A stretch of DNA of 64,000 nucleotides from Gordionus sp. m RMFG-2023 (Eukaryota > Nematomorpha > Gordioida > Chordodea > Parachordodidae). Positions 25,819-40,800 of this stretch are shown in pieces. A model generated the notes under the pieces. That model was not told the DNA's origin, ran no database searches, and saw nothing but the letters and a program-made list of their open reading frames with translations. The stretch spans positions 6,512,846 through 6,576,845 of the forward strand of contig NC_088779.1 of assembly GCF_954871325.1 (NCBI RefSeq), written 5' to 3'. Position 1 is the stretch's first letter, and each line of letters begins with the position of its first letter. Made by a program: the position numbers and the translations under genes.

Positions 25819-28800
25819 AAGAAAGAGAAAATAATCGTTACTTATATTTTTCAAAATTCCTGATCAATTGCCTCAAAATCGGCTAATTCATTTTCCTATT
25901 TAGTATTTTTTTTTGTTTAAAAAAATTTCCTTCTAGCAATCAGATCCAAATAGAAATTACTCAGATTTATAAAATATCAAATAATATTATCATTAATTGT
26001 TTATATTTTGTATAGAAACACAATACGACCCCTCAACCCAAATATACTCTCACGATGGACAACAGCAACAAGATAAAAAGCGTTTTGAGGTATTCATAGT
26101 TGATTCGAGTACTGATCCGAGAGACGCATGTTGGAAAGATCTGAGTCATTGCGAGAGGGAAGTCAGATTAGAGATATCTCTCGTTATAAGAGCTAACACC
26201 GACTCGCACGATTTAATCGCTGACGCAATTACAACCAGTACTCATCCACAGAGGGGCGATCTCTTGGCGTCTTATAATTCGGGGGATATTCTCAAAGGTT
26301 CTTACCCTTACGTGTCCGCCATATATAGTAACGATGTCCTGAGCCTAACAGTAGGGCAGCAAGATAAAAAACCTGACGAAGGAATTCAAGGTTATTATGG
26401 TGATACGATATTGGACAACGATCACGCCCACGTTAAAGCCAGATGGACCTTGTCGGCGACCGCCTTTGAACTCAACAGAAGATACAACGTTACTTTATTA
26501 TTCGGGCCCTCTCGAGGCTTGTCCCTTTTCGTGGGGGACATTCAAAGAGGCCACATTAAGATACCCCAAATGAGGCTCCTATCATCCCCTTCCATGTTTG
26601 ATTCTTCCTTGTACAGCGCTTATAGTGCGCCGGGAAGTTTGGCAGCTCACAGTCATCATTACATAGATCCTTTAACCGGCATTACTTTGGAACACACAAG
26701 GGTTAATAGCCTCGAGGAAGGGCAAGGTCATCTTGATAATAACGGAGCTCAAACTGCTTTTGCAAGTATATTGGATATACAAGTGATAGGGCTGTCTGGA
26801 GATGCGAAGCTTAGAACTACAAGGTCTCCGCCAGTTATCATAGATTCTAGGGGCTATCCCGTTTTGGGTCGTTCCGGTAAATTATATATTTTATTTGTTA
26901 GATTCCGGAATTTTGAGTAGGGAGGTTGAGATTACAAATAATCTTGTGAAAAAAAATTATCCTTAGTCAAACTTTTAACTTAATAATACTAGTTATCAAA
27001 TCGATTGTTCAATATGAAAGAAAAATTCAGTATATTGCTGCATATAATTATACTAAAATTAGATAAATTGTATTATAAAAATATTTAAATTTCAAAAATT
27101 TAGTTTTGGGTGTGTGAAATTCATAAGGATTGACACCTAATCCTCACTCGATAAATTGTAAATGATTAAATTCAGTTTTAATGATAATGGATCATTTTAA
27201 ACGATGTCCCAATAATATATGTTAAAAAAAGAAGTTAAAACGAGAAAGTCTAAGGAAAGAAAAGACAATAAAGAATAGGTCTAAAATAGTTTGAGAAAAA
27301 AGAAATGAAATCCTTCTATGATTTTTTAAAAACTGTCATAATATAAACCTAATTTTTTTTTATTTTACTTATATTTAAAAAAAAAATAATAATTCTTACA
27401 AATGAAACAATAGATAAAAAAAATAAATTTGATCTTGCATCTTAAAAAAAATAATATTTAAAAATAATAATTATTTTGACATGGTTTTTCCTTCTTTTTT
27501 TTAACATACAAATTCTTCCATATCTTTTTTTGTCGCTATGTGACAATTGATAAAATTAATTTCCACGGTTTTTCAAGGCGAGATAAATAATTTTGTTTTT
27601 TAAAAAATTGTTAAAATAATTTTTTTTTTTAACCAAGGTTGATGCGCGGTGTCTTGGTAAATATTTTTTTTAAAAAAAAATAAAGTCCGATATTATTGGT
27701 ATATTTAGTAAAGGCAATAATTATAATAATATCTATTAAAGAAGCTATTAAAATGCGAATAATTTATTAATAACGGTCACTGCCTTGTACTCTCATAAAA
27801 AATGAACCAAATAAATATATAAAATTAAATCCATTATCATCTTTCGCTTGGGTTAGTAGGAGAAGGGGGGAGGGTGGTCGAGGGTAAAATTTAGATATTC
27901 TAAATTTAGTTCTAATTGAAGTTTGGCATTTTGGAGATACATTTGAAATTGGTCAAGTCAGACGCTTAACCAAGGGTCAGCTGAGGGGAACTCCCCATCA
28001 CTCTAAATGTGCCTGTTCTCGTAAATATCATTTTAAATTAATAAAAAAATTCCCGTACACTCCCCCCCCCCTCACCCTCTACCTCCTTAACAAAATTCTT
28101 AATACGTCTATGTCAGGTCCAAAAGTTTTAAATTAATTAAGCCAAATTTGTAGTTGGCTTTAAAAATGAGTCCAATTATTTAACCTTAAAATAAATAATC
28201 ATGTTTCTTTCACTTCCACAGCTGGCCCAATCAATTGATGAGCAAATAAACGTATTTTTTTTACATTATTTATAAACGATATTTTTGTAAACAAGGAACT
28301 TTTTACTCAAATAACTCGGGTTGTTCGTTATAAAAAGGCAAGCAAATCATAAAATTCTCCAAAATATTGGGTTTTTAACAAGATAACATCTATCTTTATT
28401 AGGAATTTTTTAAATAATAATTATTGTTTCTCCCCCCGCTACCCAGCAATAAATTATTTTTCGTTAAGAAAATATTTTAAAGGCGTGCGAGGTATTATTT
28501 ATCATCATTCCCTCTTTATGCCAAATTATGATCCGCTTACCCTTTTTATCAAATGGAAATGATTTTCGAGAGGATTTTTTTTTTATTATGCCAATAATAT
28601 TACCCAAAAAAATTTTACTTCCGAACTAAATGTAGTATGCGATGATGGTTTTTAACCTGAAAGCAGTTGAATCCTTGCTTTTTATAAAAATCTAGATAGA
28701 CTTTTAAGTGATATTACTTTTTCCATTATCTCGCTTTTTTAACAATAAATTATGTCGTTAAATTGTCCAAATATATTTATTCCACCCTTAATTTTTTTTT

Positions 28801-31800
28801 GTCGAAATTAAATATCGTGTTGCGTTTTAGAAATTTTGTTTTCAAGCTAAAAAAATGATATCTAACATTTATGCAAAAATTTCTAACCGTAAGACTTGCT
28901 TCATATACCAATTTTATTAGATTTCCGACCTTGATAAAGTTTTTACATTTCATATCAAACTCTCATTGGCCTTTTTGAAAAACCGTTCTATGAAACAAAT
29001 TTATAATTTAATTACAAGTTCAAATTGAGATTTTCAAAAAAATACATTCCATTTGGCGAAATCCTTAATCTTACCAAAAACTTATTTATCTTAAGAAAAA
29101 TTGAGTCAGTTTGGCCATTTATTGGTAAATTATGTTAAAAATAAAAATAAAACAGTCAATTTACTACAATAAATAAAAAAATAAATAGAAGATGGTAATG
29201 ATAATATGTGGTAAAAAAATATTTTTGACAATTAAAATAAAATAAATCGATAAAATTTAAAAGTTTTTTCCACGAATTAAAATTCTTGTTAATATAGAAA
29301 CCTTGATACAGTTTTTATGATGTAAAATAAAATTTGTTATTATTAGAGTATATAATCTAAATTTTAAAAATTTACTTAAACATTGAAAACAATTCCTGAC
29401 ACATATTGGATATTTTTTAGGAAAAAAAAAATTATTGAAAAGAACATCTGCAAATAATTGTTTTACATTTTATAATTTTAAAAGCAAAATATATAATTAC
29501 ATTATAATATTTAAGGTTGAAATTGGAAGGGAGAGATTTGTGAAACCGAATTGATCAAATGTGCAGAAGAGAAGTGAAAATAATAGGAAGGAAGTAAGGA
29601 AAGAAAGAAAGAAATAATAAGTAATGACCAGCGTGCTATCCTTTTAGACACTACTGAACAGCACTCATTATGTTCAAATTTTAAACCAAAAAATTATATA
29701 TTATGTCGTGAGGTTTAAAAAAATATCAACATGATTTAAGAGATTTATTTATTTTTTATCTGTTTGAAAAAAATGAATATTTATGCTTTGTTTTTCAAAC
29801 GCATTCATTTTAGGCCAAATTCCTCCTCATCCCCGAAACGCATTAAGAAATTCTAGGAATTCATATCGAATCAGCTTCATCAACAATGGGTAAATGGATT
29901 TTTTTATTTAAAAATACATAATACATAAATTTGGTAATTAACTGATCTCAAAAAATCTCGTAAGGACAACTAACCTTAGTCCATATCAGGCCTTAGAGGA
30001 TTCAATAGAAATTGGGGAGTAAAATCAAAACAGTAAATAGGAATTTATTTCCGATCAGTTTAAAGGCTTGATAAATTTAATAAAAAAAATAATGTTATAT
30101 AGAATTGTGACAATATAGGTTTTGACTCAAAAAATTTGTTTTTTTTAAGAAAAAAGAGATTTACTTTAAACTTATGGCACGTGAAAAATATGGCTTAATC
30201 TTATCCTAAATACGATTTTATAGTAATTCTGTAATAATAAAAACAATAATAAAAAAAAACCTAGAGCCATCAGTCAAGGTTAAAATTAGAAGATTAAAAT
30301 AAGATAAACCTATTTAGTAGTGCACACAAATTGAACGTTTCAAACGATCCGTTACAAGCGCAAATAATGCATTTCAAATGGCCACATGCAAATTGGTAAA
30401 ATTACCGTTCAGCGTTAAACCATTTAAAAAACGCAAATAGATTTGCTTTTTCATTACTTTTTTATTATTCTTCGCGTTGTAATATTATATAAAATGAATG
30501 CAATACAAATATCCTACTTATAGCCTGTAAAGGAATATTAAAAAATAAAAAAAAATAAGAAGGCAGACGATAATATAATTTTCAAAGACAAATCCTTTTT
30601 TTAGAACTTATTTAAAATTTTGATATACAAGGGATGCATTACTTTTTTTTTTAATTATAAAATTCTGGAAAAACCTAAATGCTTAATTTGTGTGCACCTA
30701 TAAGAAGTTTTTTTTGATTTCTGAAATGTATAAAGAAAATGAAGATTTATTTATGGAGATTTTTATGAGAAAGCTCAAGCAAGATTTACTCAAATTTTGC
30801 CTAAAATTCCAATTTTTTTTCGTAAAAAAAATCTTCTATAAGTAGATCAATTGTGATTTGTACGCATAAATTTTAATAATGATTTAAAAATCTTCAACTT
30901 TTGGTTGAACTTTGAAATATTTTTGCTCAAGATTTTTGGGCGAAAACAAAATCTTCATATAACTCTTTTGAAGATTTTTTGCCGAAAAAAAAAACAAATT
31001 ATATACTCACTTTTTTTTTAATTATTATTTTCCATCCTATAATTCTATTAATGATTTTTTCACCAGGAGATTTCTTATTATTATAAATCAAACTTTTTCT
31101 TTTTTTAATTAAGAAAATCTCGCTTGTTTGTTTTTGTACTTTTTAAATATCTTTTAGATTATTGGAGAATGGCGAATAAAATTATTATAATTATACCCCC
31201 CCCCCCTTATATTTCAAATATCAAAATAATTGTATATGTTATAATAATAATAAATCTTCTTGATCCTCTTTATTAATTTTTTTTTACAGTAGTTTGTGCA
31301 TTTACATCTGTAAATTATTATAAAAAAAAATTATATATTTCTTCACTTTCTTTATGAAGTGAAGTTGAAGGTTTAATATTACAAATTGTTATTTTAGCCA
31401 AATAATAATAATAATGTTATTTATATAATATTATAGTATAGGGTAAAACCTAAGAGTAGTAAGAGCAAACCTGTATAATCTTCTAAATTAAAATCCAGGC
31501 ATAAAGTTGACCACAATGATATTGATCACATTTAAGACCAAGTTTGAATGAAAATAATCTACTAAATATAAGGGGTGGAAAGAAAGAAAGAAAAATATTT
31601 ACTCTAACAAAACTATCTTAATTAAATGAATTTGCAAGGAATTATTTTTTAACAATTGGAAATTAAATTAACACCTAAGCTAAAGAGAAAAATTAAATTT
31701 ATTAATTATTACATTTAATGAAATCAGGTAGAAAATTAATACATTATCTTTATAATTTAAATTCGTGTAAGCTTTATAGATGTAAAATATAAGAAAATAG

Positions 31801-34800
31801 TTCAATAACCAGTTAAATTTTAAATATTTACTTTTTTTGTTTATTAAAGAAAAATTTAAAAAATTTTGGAATTTTTTTTTTAATATTTAATTATCTCCTA
31901 AATTTTAATTAATCAATTCTTACTTTTATATTTTCAAAAGAAGGAAAGAAATAAATAAATTAGGATAAGAAAAACTTAACATTTTAAAATCTAGTAGCTA
32001 GAAAAATTCTACGCAAGCCTGAAGATTTTGTTCATAGAAGGAACAAAGGTCTAGATATTCGAAATCTCGAGGTTTAGGGAATATTTTTCTGGCTAAAATA
32101 TTGAGTTAGCCGTTTTTAAAAATCGGCTCAAATCGAACCGTTTAACAACACTATTAAAATCTGTTTCTACAATATCTATCTTTTTATTTTTTTGAAGAAA
32201 ATGACTAATATAAATCTTACCTTTTATACGAAAAGATTAATTAACTTAATTTTTAATTAAAATTCGCCTTTTTTAATAAATTTTAAACAAACTATGTAAT
32301 ATGGTATAATTTAAATTTTTTGTATTTTTTTTAAAAAAAAATTTTTTCGGCCAATCTCAAGGTTAACAATTCACTAAGCTTTTTTTTTAAAAAAAAATAT
32401 AATATAAATATATTCTATTTATTTATTATTATATATCTATAATTTATATTATTATATATATATTATATCGATTTCAATGTAACTTTATTTTATTTTATTT
32501 TCCTTATTGCCTATGCCTTAAATATTAATTATTCTTTGTTGAAAAAAAAAAAGGAAGAAGAAAATGGCCTTTAAAAGAAATTCATAATATTTTAAGACTT
32601 CTTAAAAAGTGTTTAGTTTTAACCAAAATATACAATTTGTCTATGATCTATATAGTATATCAGGACTAGTATCCTAATAGGTGAGTCTGCCCCGATTGAA
32701 AATATTTTAAAGGCCACCAAAAAAAAATTTTTCTTAGACAATTTAAAGCGTAAATATTAACATCGATATCAATTTAAGCTAAATATTACCTAATTTAGCA
32801 TTAATTATATTTTACTATAACAAATTACCTAATTTATAATCTTAATCCTGTTTATTCACGAATCTTATTTTTAAAATGACATAACCTATTTTGGATATTT
32901 TATAATTTCTTTTTTTTAAAGCTTATGTAAATTATAGGAAATTTTATAAGGCCACCTTATTGATTCTCGCTCATGACCGTCAAAAGTCTTCGCTTATAGA
33001 ATATATTAATATTAATATAATCAACTTGCATAGTAGTTCCATTATGTTCACCAATTTATTAAATTTTGTCTAAATGCTAAACTGTATTTGGTAGTAAAAA
33101 AAATTTTTGTTTTTTTAAGCTCTCGAATTCGATGAAATCGCGTTCGCGACTATTTACTTTACATCTATAATGACCTTGGGAGATTTTATTGTAGTATAAT
33201 AAACCAGGAATATTCATTTGATTTTATAAAATCAAATAACTTAACTTAGAGCACAGCAAACTCAATTTTGCTAAAGTATAAGGCCTCCATTTATAGTAAA
33301 CACGTTATGTTCAAGCGGTGTGTTATTTATAAAATCCGGCCAATAAATATAGGTATAATTTATAAATATGAAACCTGAAAAAGATATGTTGTGATGCGCT
33401 TATAAAAAAATTTGAGATACGATTAGAAAAATAATTAGCGAAATTACATTATTAGGTTGTTATTAACAATTTTTTTTAAAAAGCAGAAGATTATTTTTAA
33501 TTAAATATTTGTTATAAAGCAGAAGATATATTTTATTAAATATTATCGTTATTTCGAGAGGATGAAACGCTTGAACGTAATCCGTTTACTATGAATTCAG
33601 CACAAGTCAAACCTGGTTTTTTAAATTTATTTTTAGACAAACCCGGCCCGGCTTTGAATTAAGATATGAATCTAACCCATTTTATATAAAAAATAAAAAG
33701 AAATCACTAATGGTCTCTACAGAAAAAATTATTTATTAAAAATTTAAGCCCAAGGCCCGGCTTGAATATTTTTAAAAATTTTTCACATTGGGACGAGTTA
33801 TACCTTAATTTGTAAGTAATAATCTTTTTTCTATTTTATCATTATGTTAATTTTAATATATTGTTTCTTTAATTATATTGAATAATATATATATTTTTTT
33901 AAATAATCCATATAGTATATTTTCATAATTTTATAATTTAATCTTGAACTTTCGATAACATAACAGTGCGATATAATATTTTCTCCTCTAAAAAAAAATG
34001 CTAATAATTCCCCATTTTTCATTATGAAAACATGTATATTAACTATAATAAATAATTAAAAAATTAAGTACATATTAATATTAATATTAATTTGTAAAAT
34101 TATATTATTCAAGTATAATCATATAATTTGGGTTCAACCAATTTATGAAAAGAAAAAGAAAAGAGTAGTAGATCATAATAATATGATTAGTTTTTATTAT
34201 TAATTAGATTTATACTAAAACACTGTATGAGAGAGAAATTGATTTAATTAAAAAATAAAGTTTATTAGTTATTGAAGGTTGCAATATTTCTAAAATTTCG
34301 TTATCTTTTCAATTTAAAAAAAATGAATTGTTTCTCTTTCTTGTAATATTATTTATTATTATATAATTTTAAAATACCAGATTCAAATAATTTGGCATTA
34401 TTTAAATCCATCGGAAAAATTTTGATTTGCAATTATTTTTTTTTCAAATCAAAATTCTTTATTTTTTTTGGTTATGTTTTATAAAATCAATATCTTGCTG
34501 ATTCAATAGAAAACTTCAGAAAATGTATTTTTAGAAAAGCACTTCACACAGACATTTGTTTGAAAATTGCAAATATAGTAGGTGAGTGGGGACCGTTAGA
34601 TTAAAGATTAAAATGTATTAATAAATCTGAGGAATTTATTAATTTTAGTCAAAATTCAAGTAATTTTCTACTCATCTAAAACACTGGTCTAATATGTACA
34701 GGATAGGTCCTAATAGTAGAGTGCAAGTATAATTTACCAAAATTCTTAATAAAAAAACACCAAATATTTTTCTCCGAAAAATAATAAATATAGGTTCATC

Positions 34801-37800
34801 AGATATACATCCAAGGACCCTCACATGTTATCGCAAGATTTCGAAATTTTTATCGATTTTCAAGCTAGGAGTAAGAATGGCTTCTTATTTTACGCGGGGA
34901 GAGACGTGGAAAATATGTATTTGAAATTAGAAGTAAAAAAAATTTATAAGTACAATATGTCGTAAAGAGCTTAGAAAATTTGTGAAAATTATTTCAAAAA
35001 ATCTGATTTTGCCGAAATCGTATTCCAACGTATATAGATTGTATCTTACCCTGTGAAATTCAGATAATTTCATCATGAATATTTGGAAAAAAATTAAAAC
35101 GAATTAAAAGGATTTAAGAAGTTCGCGCCAAATTTCTCTGAAATTCATATGGTTGGTATAATCCCGGAAAATTATTTAAACAAGTATCATGTCTTTCATG
35201 AATGAAAAAAATTCAAGTTTTAAATACTTGCGAAAAACTTAGATTTTTTTCTAAACCCCAACGACATTTCGTCGGCGGAGTAATATATAACTTTTCTATA
35301 ACCACTTTACACAATAAAAATGTTAAGATGTAATTCATAATAAATCCTTTATTTACATTATTACATTGTAATCTTCCTATAATACAAGAAATATATCTTT
35401 TTAAAAGCTCTCCTGAACAATTTTTTAAAAATGGATATACCCTATGATACTCATCCGATGATGTGTAGGAAGAAATTCTAATTATATTAGCCCATATCAT
35501 TTAACTAATATTAATTATTTTTAAAGTTTGTAAAAATTAAATAAAATTTTTATAAAGGACGGAAATGCGATATTATATATCAACACCGATTACGGGAAAA
35601 GACAAGTTAGGCTGGAAATCCTGTATCCACCTGGCTACGAAATCATGCCATCCTCTAAGCACCAGATCAGTGTCAAAAAGACCGGAAATAAAGTTATTTT
35701 AAAATGTATATTGATTTCCTTGGATCTTAATCTCTTGGCTTGGACATCTATTTTTTAAAAATGTTTTATAGATTTAAAAGGGTTTATACAGAAAAGGGAA
35801 TGCTTTAAGCAGTTTAAAATATATTTCTATTAGTGGACGTACTGTTGTTAAACGACTCCATTTTAGCCGATTTTTTAAAAATGGCGAAATTAAGATTATA
35901 TTCAAAACAATAATTGCCTCGAGATTTCGCTAACAGATGTCTAAAACTTTTCGCCACCTATGAGCTATATCTTTCGGCTTGCGCAATATTTTTTGGCTAC
36001 TATTTAGAGTTAGCCGTTTTTTAAAAAAAGGTTAAACAATTCTACATAGGTGTTTGATGATTTTTAGGAATTGATTGGTTAATAATTTATAAATGTCAAA
36101 TATATCTAGAAATACTTGTCATTTAGTAAAAAAAAATGATCAGGGAGATATTTAATCTCCAGGCCGACAAAGTTAAAATTTTTGTATTTATTTTTATACA
36201 AAATGAAAGGTAATGATGAGCATAGACAATCAATACGTGCAACAGAAGGAGTTACCTTCCGAGTTTACCCCTTTGAGTCATAACGAAGAAATTTATTTCG
36301 ACTTTGGTGGAACCAATAGACCCATTGGAGACCGATCGATAACGAAAACCGAACATTTTAATGGCACATTTTACGAAGTTATATATTATTACATGTTGCA
36401 TTCAAAATATATAATATCCCCCTTCCCCCAGCCAATTACGTTTTACCCTTCAACCCCTTCTTACCTCTTACCTCCCTTTACAAATCAAAACTATCAAGAA
36501 AAGAAAATCCTAATCAAAACCCCTCAATTTCAATGACGATTTTGCATATTAATCCCCCCCCCCCTCTTCCCACTTCTCAATGGTAGAAATCAAGTTTAAA
36601 ATGATTACAGACAGAGGTCATCACAATTTTCTATTGCTAAATTTTTTTCTACGAACTCTTAATATTATTTAGATGATCGCTTAATTTTCCCATATTAGGA
36701 AGATCTGTTATATCATTATGGACAATAAATAACTAAACATCAAAATACTATACTATGTACATTTTGCAGAAATGTTCTCTGAGACCTCAATTAATTGAAT
36801 TAAAAAAGATATTTCTAATTTCTATAAACCAATATGTAAAAACAAAAGATTACGATAACCAAGGAAACCTCAGACAAGGTGAAGATATACCCCGTTGAAT
36901 CACTTATCAGACGCGAACCCGAAGTTCAAGTTTTCGGAACTCTGAGGTATTTGTCTCGCCAAGATATAAACTCGCCGCAGCATTTAGACGTTTCGTCTTA
37001 TTCCTTGGACGATAACGTCGGCGAGTCGCTTTCCTTTAACGAATGGAGTAAAGACGGAACCACTTACTTAACATTATCCCCTGAAGCATTCCAAAAATTG
37101 GCGGATGGTATGGAAGATCAAGGCACCACTGAAATAAGGAGAGGGAAAGTCGGTAGAATTGTGTCCATGAAGGTGATGACCAATGAACCCAGAGGAATAC
37201 TACTTTACGATGATAGTTCGGTGCCTGTTTGTTTGGAGATATTCAACCATAGGCTTTACGTTGTTTATAATGATGATGGACAAACTTACAGGTTTTATGC
37301 TTTTAAACAATTTGTAATGAGAGTTTTATTTGATATAAGAATAAATTAAATTGTTAACTCAAGAATGAATAAAACTAATTTCGTTTTAATCTTTAGAGAG
37401 TTTTATTTTATATAAGAATATAGTAAATTGTTTACTCATGAATGAATAAAACAGATTTCCTGTTTTTATCTCTTATAATTTAATTATAAATATTTGATTT
37501 TTAGATCCGAGATATATGCCCTGCCTTTGTCTAGATTGGCCAACATCAAATATGAATTAACTGATTCGTCTATCAATATAGAAGTATCCGATCAGCCACC
37601 ATTAAGATTCCGCATTACTTCATCGCCGATGATTTATGGTAACATCTATATTGGCGGTAAAAGCCCCACTGCCAAGTAATATTATAAAACTATAGTTGAT
37701 ACTATAATTTTTAGATTATAATGCCCAGATGTTTTGCAACCTTTATATGAGCATATTTAGATTTTTGTTGTTAACTTAGTAATTTATTTGCTTTTTTTTA

Positions 37801-40800
37801 TTAACTATGGATTTTTTTTTAAAATATAAATGTAATATGAAGTCTTGATGAACTAAATATCCTTATAAATTGAATATATTTTTGACCGGACTCTACTTTC
37901 TTTTAATTATTTTAAACAAATTTGACCTTCACTCAAATGCTGCTTGAATTATAAACTCTTCTTTCTTTTTTTTGATTCAAGATCCTCACTGCCAACTTTA
38001 TCGACCAATAGCTTCATAGGATGCATTCAAAATCTTGTAATTAACAAAGCATCTACACCCACATTTAACGAAGACCATTTGAATTCGGGTAGACTTAAGA
38101 TTTATAGAGTTGATAGTTGCAGATCTCCTTCCCCCAGATGTACCAGAACGGCTTGTTACAATAGCGGGTCTTGTCGTGAAGGTTTAAAATATTATTTTCT
38201 CGTATGAAATATAAAAATGGCGATGATATTTATTTATTCGGAGACAAATCAACAAGAGTTTCCGGCCTGATTTCCTCAAATTTTTATGTTAATAAAAAAT
38301 ATTTGTGTATTGATAATACCTATGGTAAACTAAGAGCAATATAAAATTTTAGATTTCAACTTATTTGAATTTAAAAATGCAAATATCTCTGGATGTCGTT
38401 TGAGGCTAGAATATTCATTCAAATATATTCTAGTAGCTTAAGTAGAATTTATAAAAAAATTTATAAAGAAAATATCGAAAGTTACAAACCGGAAGTGAGT
38501 ATAAAAAGAAAGGGAAACTTTATTTTTTCTTCTTTATAATAAATAGTTCTTCTAATCACGATTCACATATATTAAAAATAAATTAGGATCGAGGATTCTA
38601 CTGATTTTAAAGTTATCATTCATCTAAATTGGACAAAAATGGTCCATTTCATTCTTTACTACAGCATTGTCCTAAATAATTTTTTAAATTATTTAAAACC
38701 ATTAAATTTAACATTATTATTCATTTGTTCGCCTGTCGATTATTATTGTTGTTTACTTCTTTTTTTTCAAACCTGCTCTCAAGTAATGATTAATTTAAAA
38801 ATGACTCAGATTTTCTCAAAGTACACATTAAGATTCATTCTCATGACTATAGCCCAGTGCATCGTATAACATTATAAATAAAATATGGGCATGACCAGGT
38901 TAGTAATATATAAAAAAAATTAATTCATTCCTTCCTTTTACCTGATTGAATGTCACAATAGTTAGAAAAATTAATGGAAAAATAAGAAAAGTTTTTAAAA
39001 TTTAGGAGTCATAGACGAGAGAAGAACGCGCCAAACTCCTAATATATTAAATCTTTAATTATTTTTTTCTTACATCTTAATACAAAAATTATTTTATAAA
39101 TAATCAGTTTCATTCGATTTATTCAATGTTTCATAATTATGAGAATTATTGTTGAATATTATAAATTTTATGCAAATCATTATAATACAAAAATGATTAA
39201 TAATTTTATATTGATTTTAAACATGAAATAAAAAATTTTTTTTTTGTTGATTCCAATTAGAATCTTTAGTGCATAAAAACAATATTATTAATTTTATGAT
39301 GATTTTTTTTCTTAAATATTCATTATTTGCATTATTGATTGTATGGACATTTGGATTATTTAAATCTCTTTCAGTTGTGATATTATAAGTATAACTAATA
39401 AGATAAACATTAAATATTGCTCTTCAGTTAGATAATTTTTATAGATATCTCAAAATTTTTAAAAAATTCAATTTAACAACTATTTTTTCACAAAATACGT
39501 TATAGATAACGAATCATCCTGCCAAATTTTATGGCTTTAACTTTAGTGATTTAAAATTTATATAGAATAAAATGCTGCAGTAAAAGCAGAACATTTGCCA
39601 GGTAAAAAATAATTGAATCTTAGGAGATTGTATATCATTATATATCAGTTTTTATTCAGTATTTTGCTTTAATATTTTCTTTTTCGGCAATTAAATTTTT
39701 ACACATTAAAGAGTGAATGATTTACTAGTTCAACAACTTTCGGTGATATGCGCATTTTAAAATTCAAAAATTTTGCAACATTTTGCACGCGTCCATATCT
39801 CGGTTTAGGAGTGGAGTTTGAAATTAAAAATTCTACATTTTTTTAAAGTTTGTAAAATCTGAAGGGATCAAGCCAAAAATCATGTTATTTTTGTTGATTT
39901 ATCGTGGAATTTAATTCTTCATAATATTAATTTTTTTTTTTTTTAAAAAAAAGAAGACTTATGGCAGTTTAATTTTTATCTTATTGAATTACACATTTTA
40001 AAATCTTGTAAAACTAAAAATATAAGTTAAAAAGCAACATGGATTCACAACTGAAATTATGATAGAATGCTAATAGAGTGTTTAAATATATATCTTTAAT
40101 CGCTACACAACTTATGAAAAAAAAGAATAATATTTTATTGATAATGAAATTATATTCTATTTTTAAAATTATCCGATTAGGTTGGAATAGAACCTATTGC
40201 GATTGTTCATTAACCCCTTACGCCGGCGCTAATTGTCGTGAAGGTAAATTATATGCAAATTATTTTTTTCAGTATAATAAAATAATGAGAAAAATATAAA
40301 AGTTATTTTACAAAAAAAAAAAGAATATATTTTTACGCTCCTTTTCATATTTGTATAATTTTGGTAATCTTTTTCTTATCAATGTATAGAACTTACTTAA
40401 TACTATGAAAGATCTAAACGATTTTTGGTTCATTCTCATGTTGGTTTTTAGTACCAGCTGATAAAGACGCGGGTTGGTTACTTCAGTAGAACTTGTTTAA
40501 AATGAGAATTTCATCACTTAATACTTCTTATATTTTATTGGAATTGTTGTATTTTTATTATTAGATTTTGGGAATAAAATTTGATTAACTGTGGATTATT
40601 TACCAAATCCTTGATTTTCAATAAGTTTAATCTCAGTTTGGATCAATATTGCTTCACCCCACGGATTTTCGTCTTTATTTATACACTTTTCATTCTTTTA
40701 TGACATATTCTCATTAAATTTGATAAAATACAAATTATATCTTATTTAAATACACTCCCTTTCCTCTCCCGCTAAAAAAAATAAAGTCGCCCCTACATTA

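Noticed and set aside
36378-36536. Continuation of the exon 6 frame
   Set aside because: Beyond the donor the sequence loses LamG pattern and the next exon fits the earlier splice.
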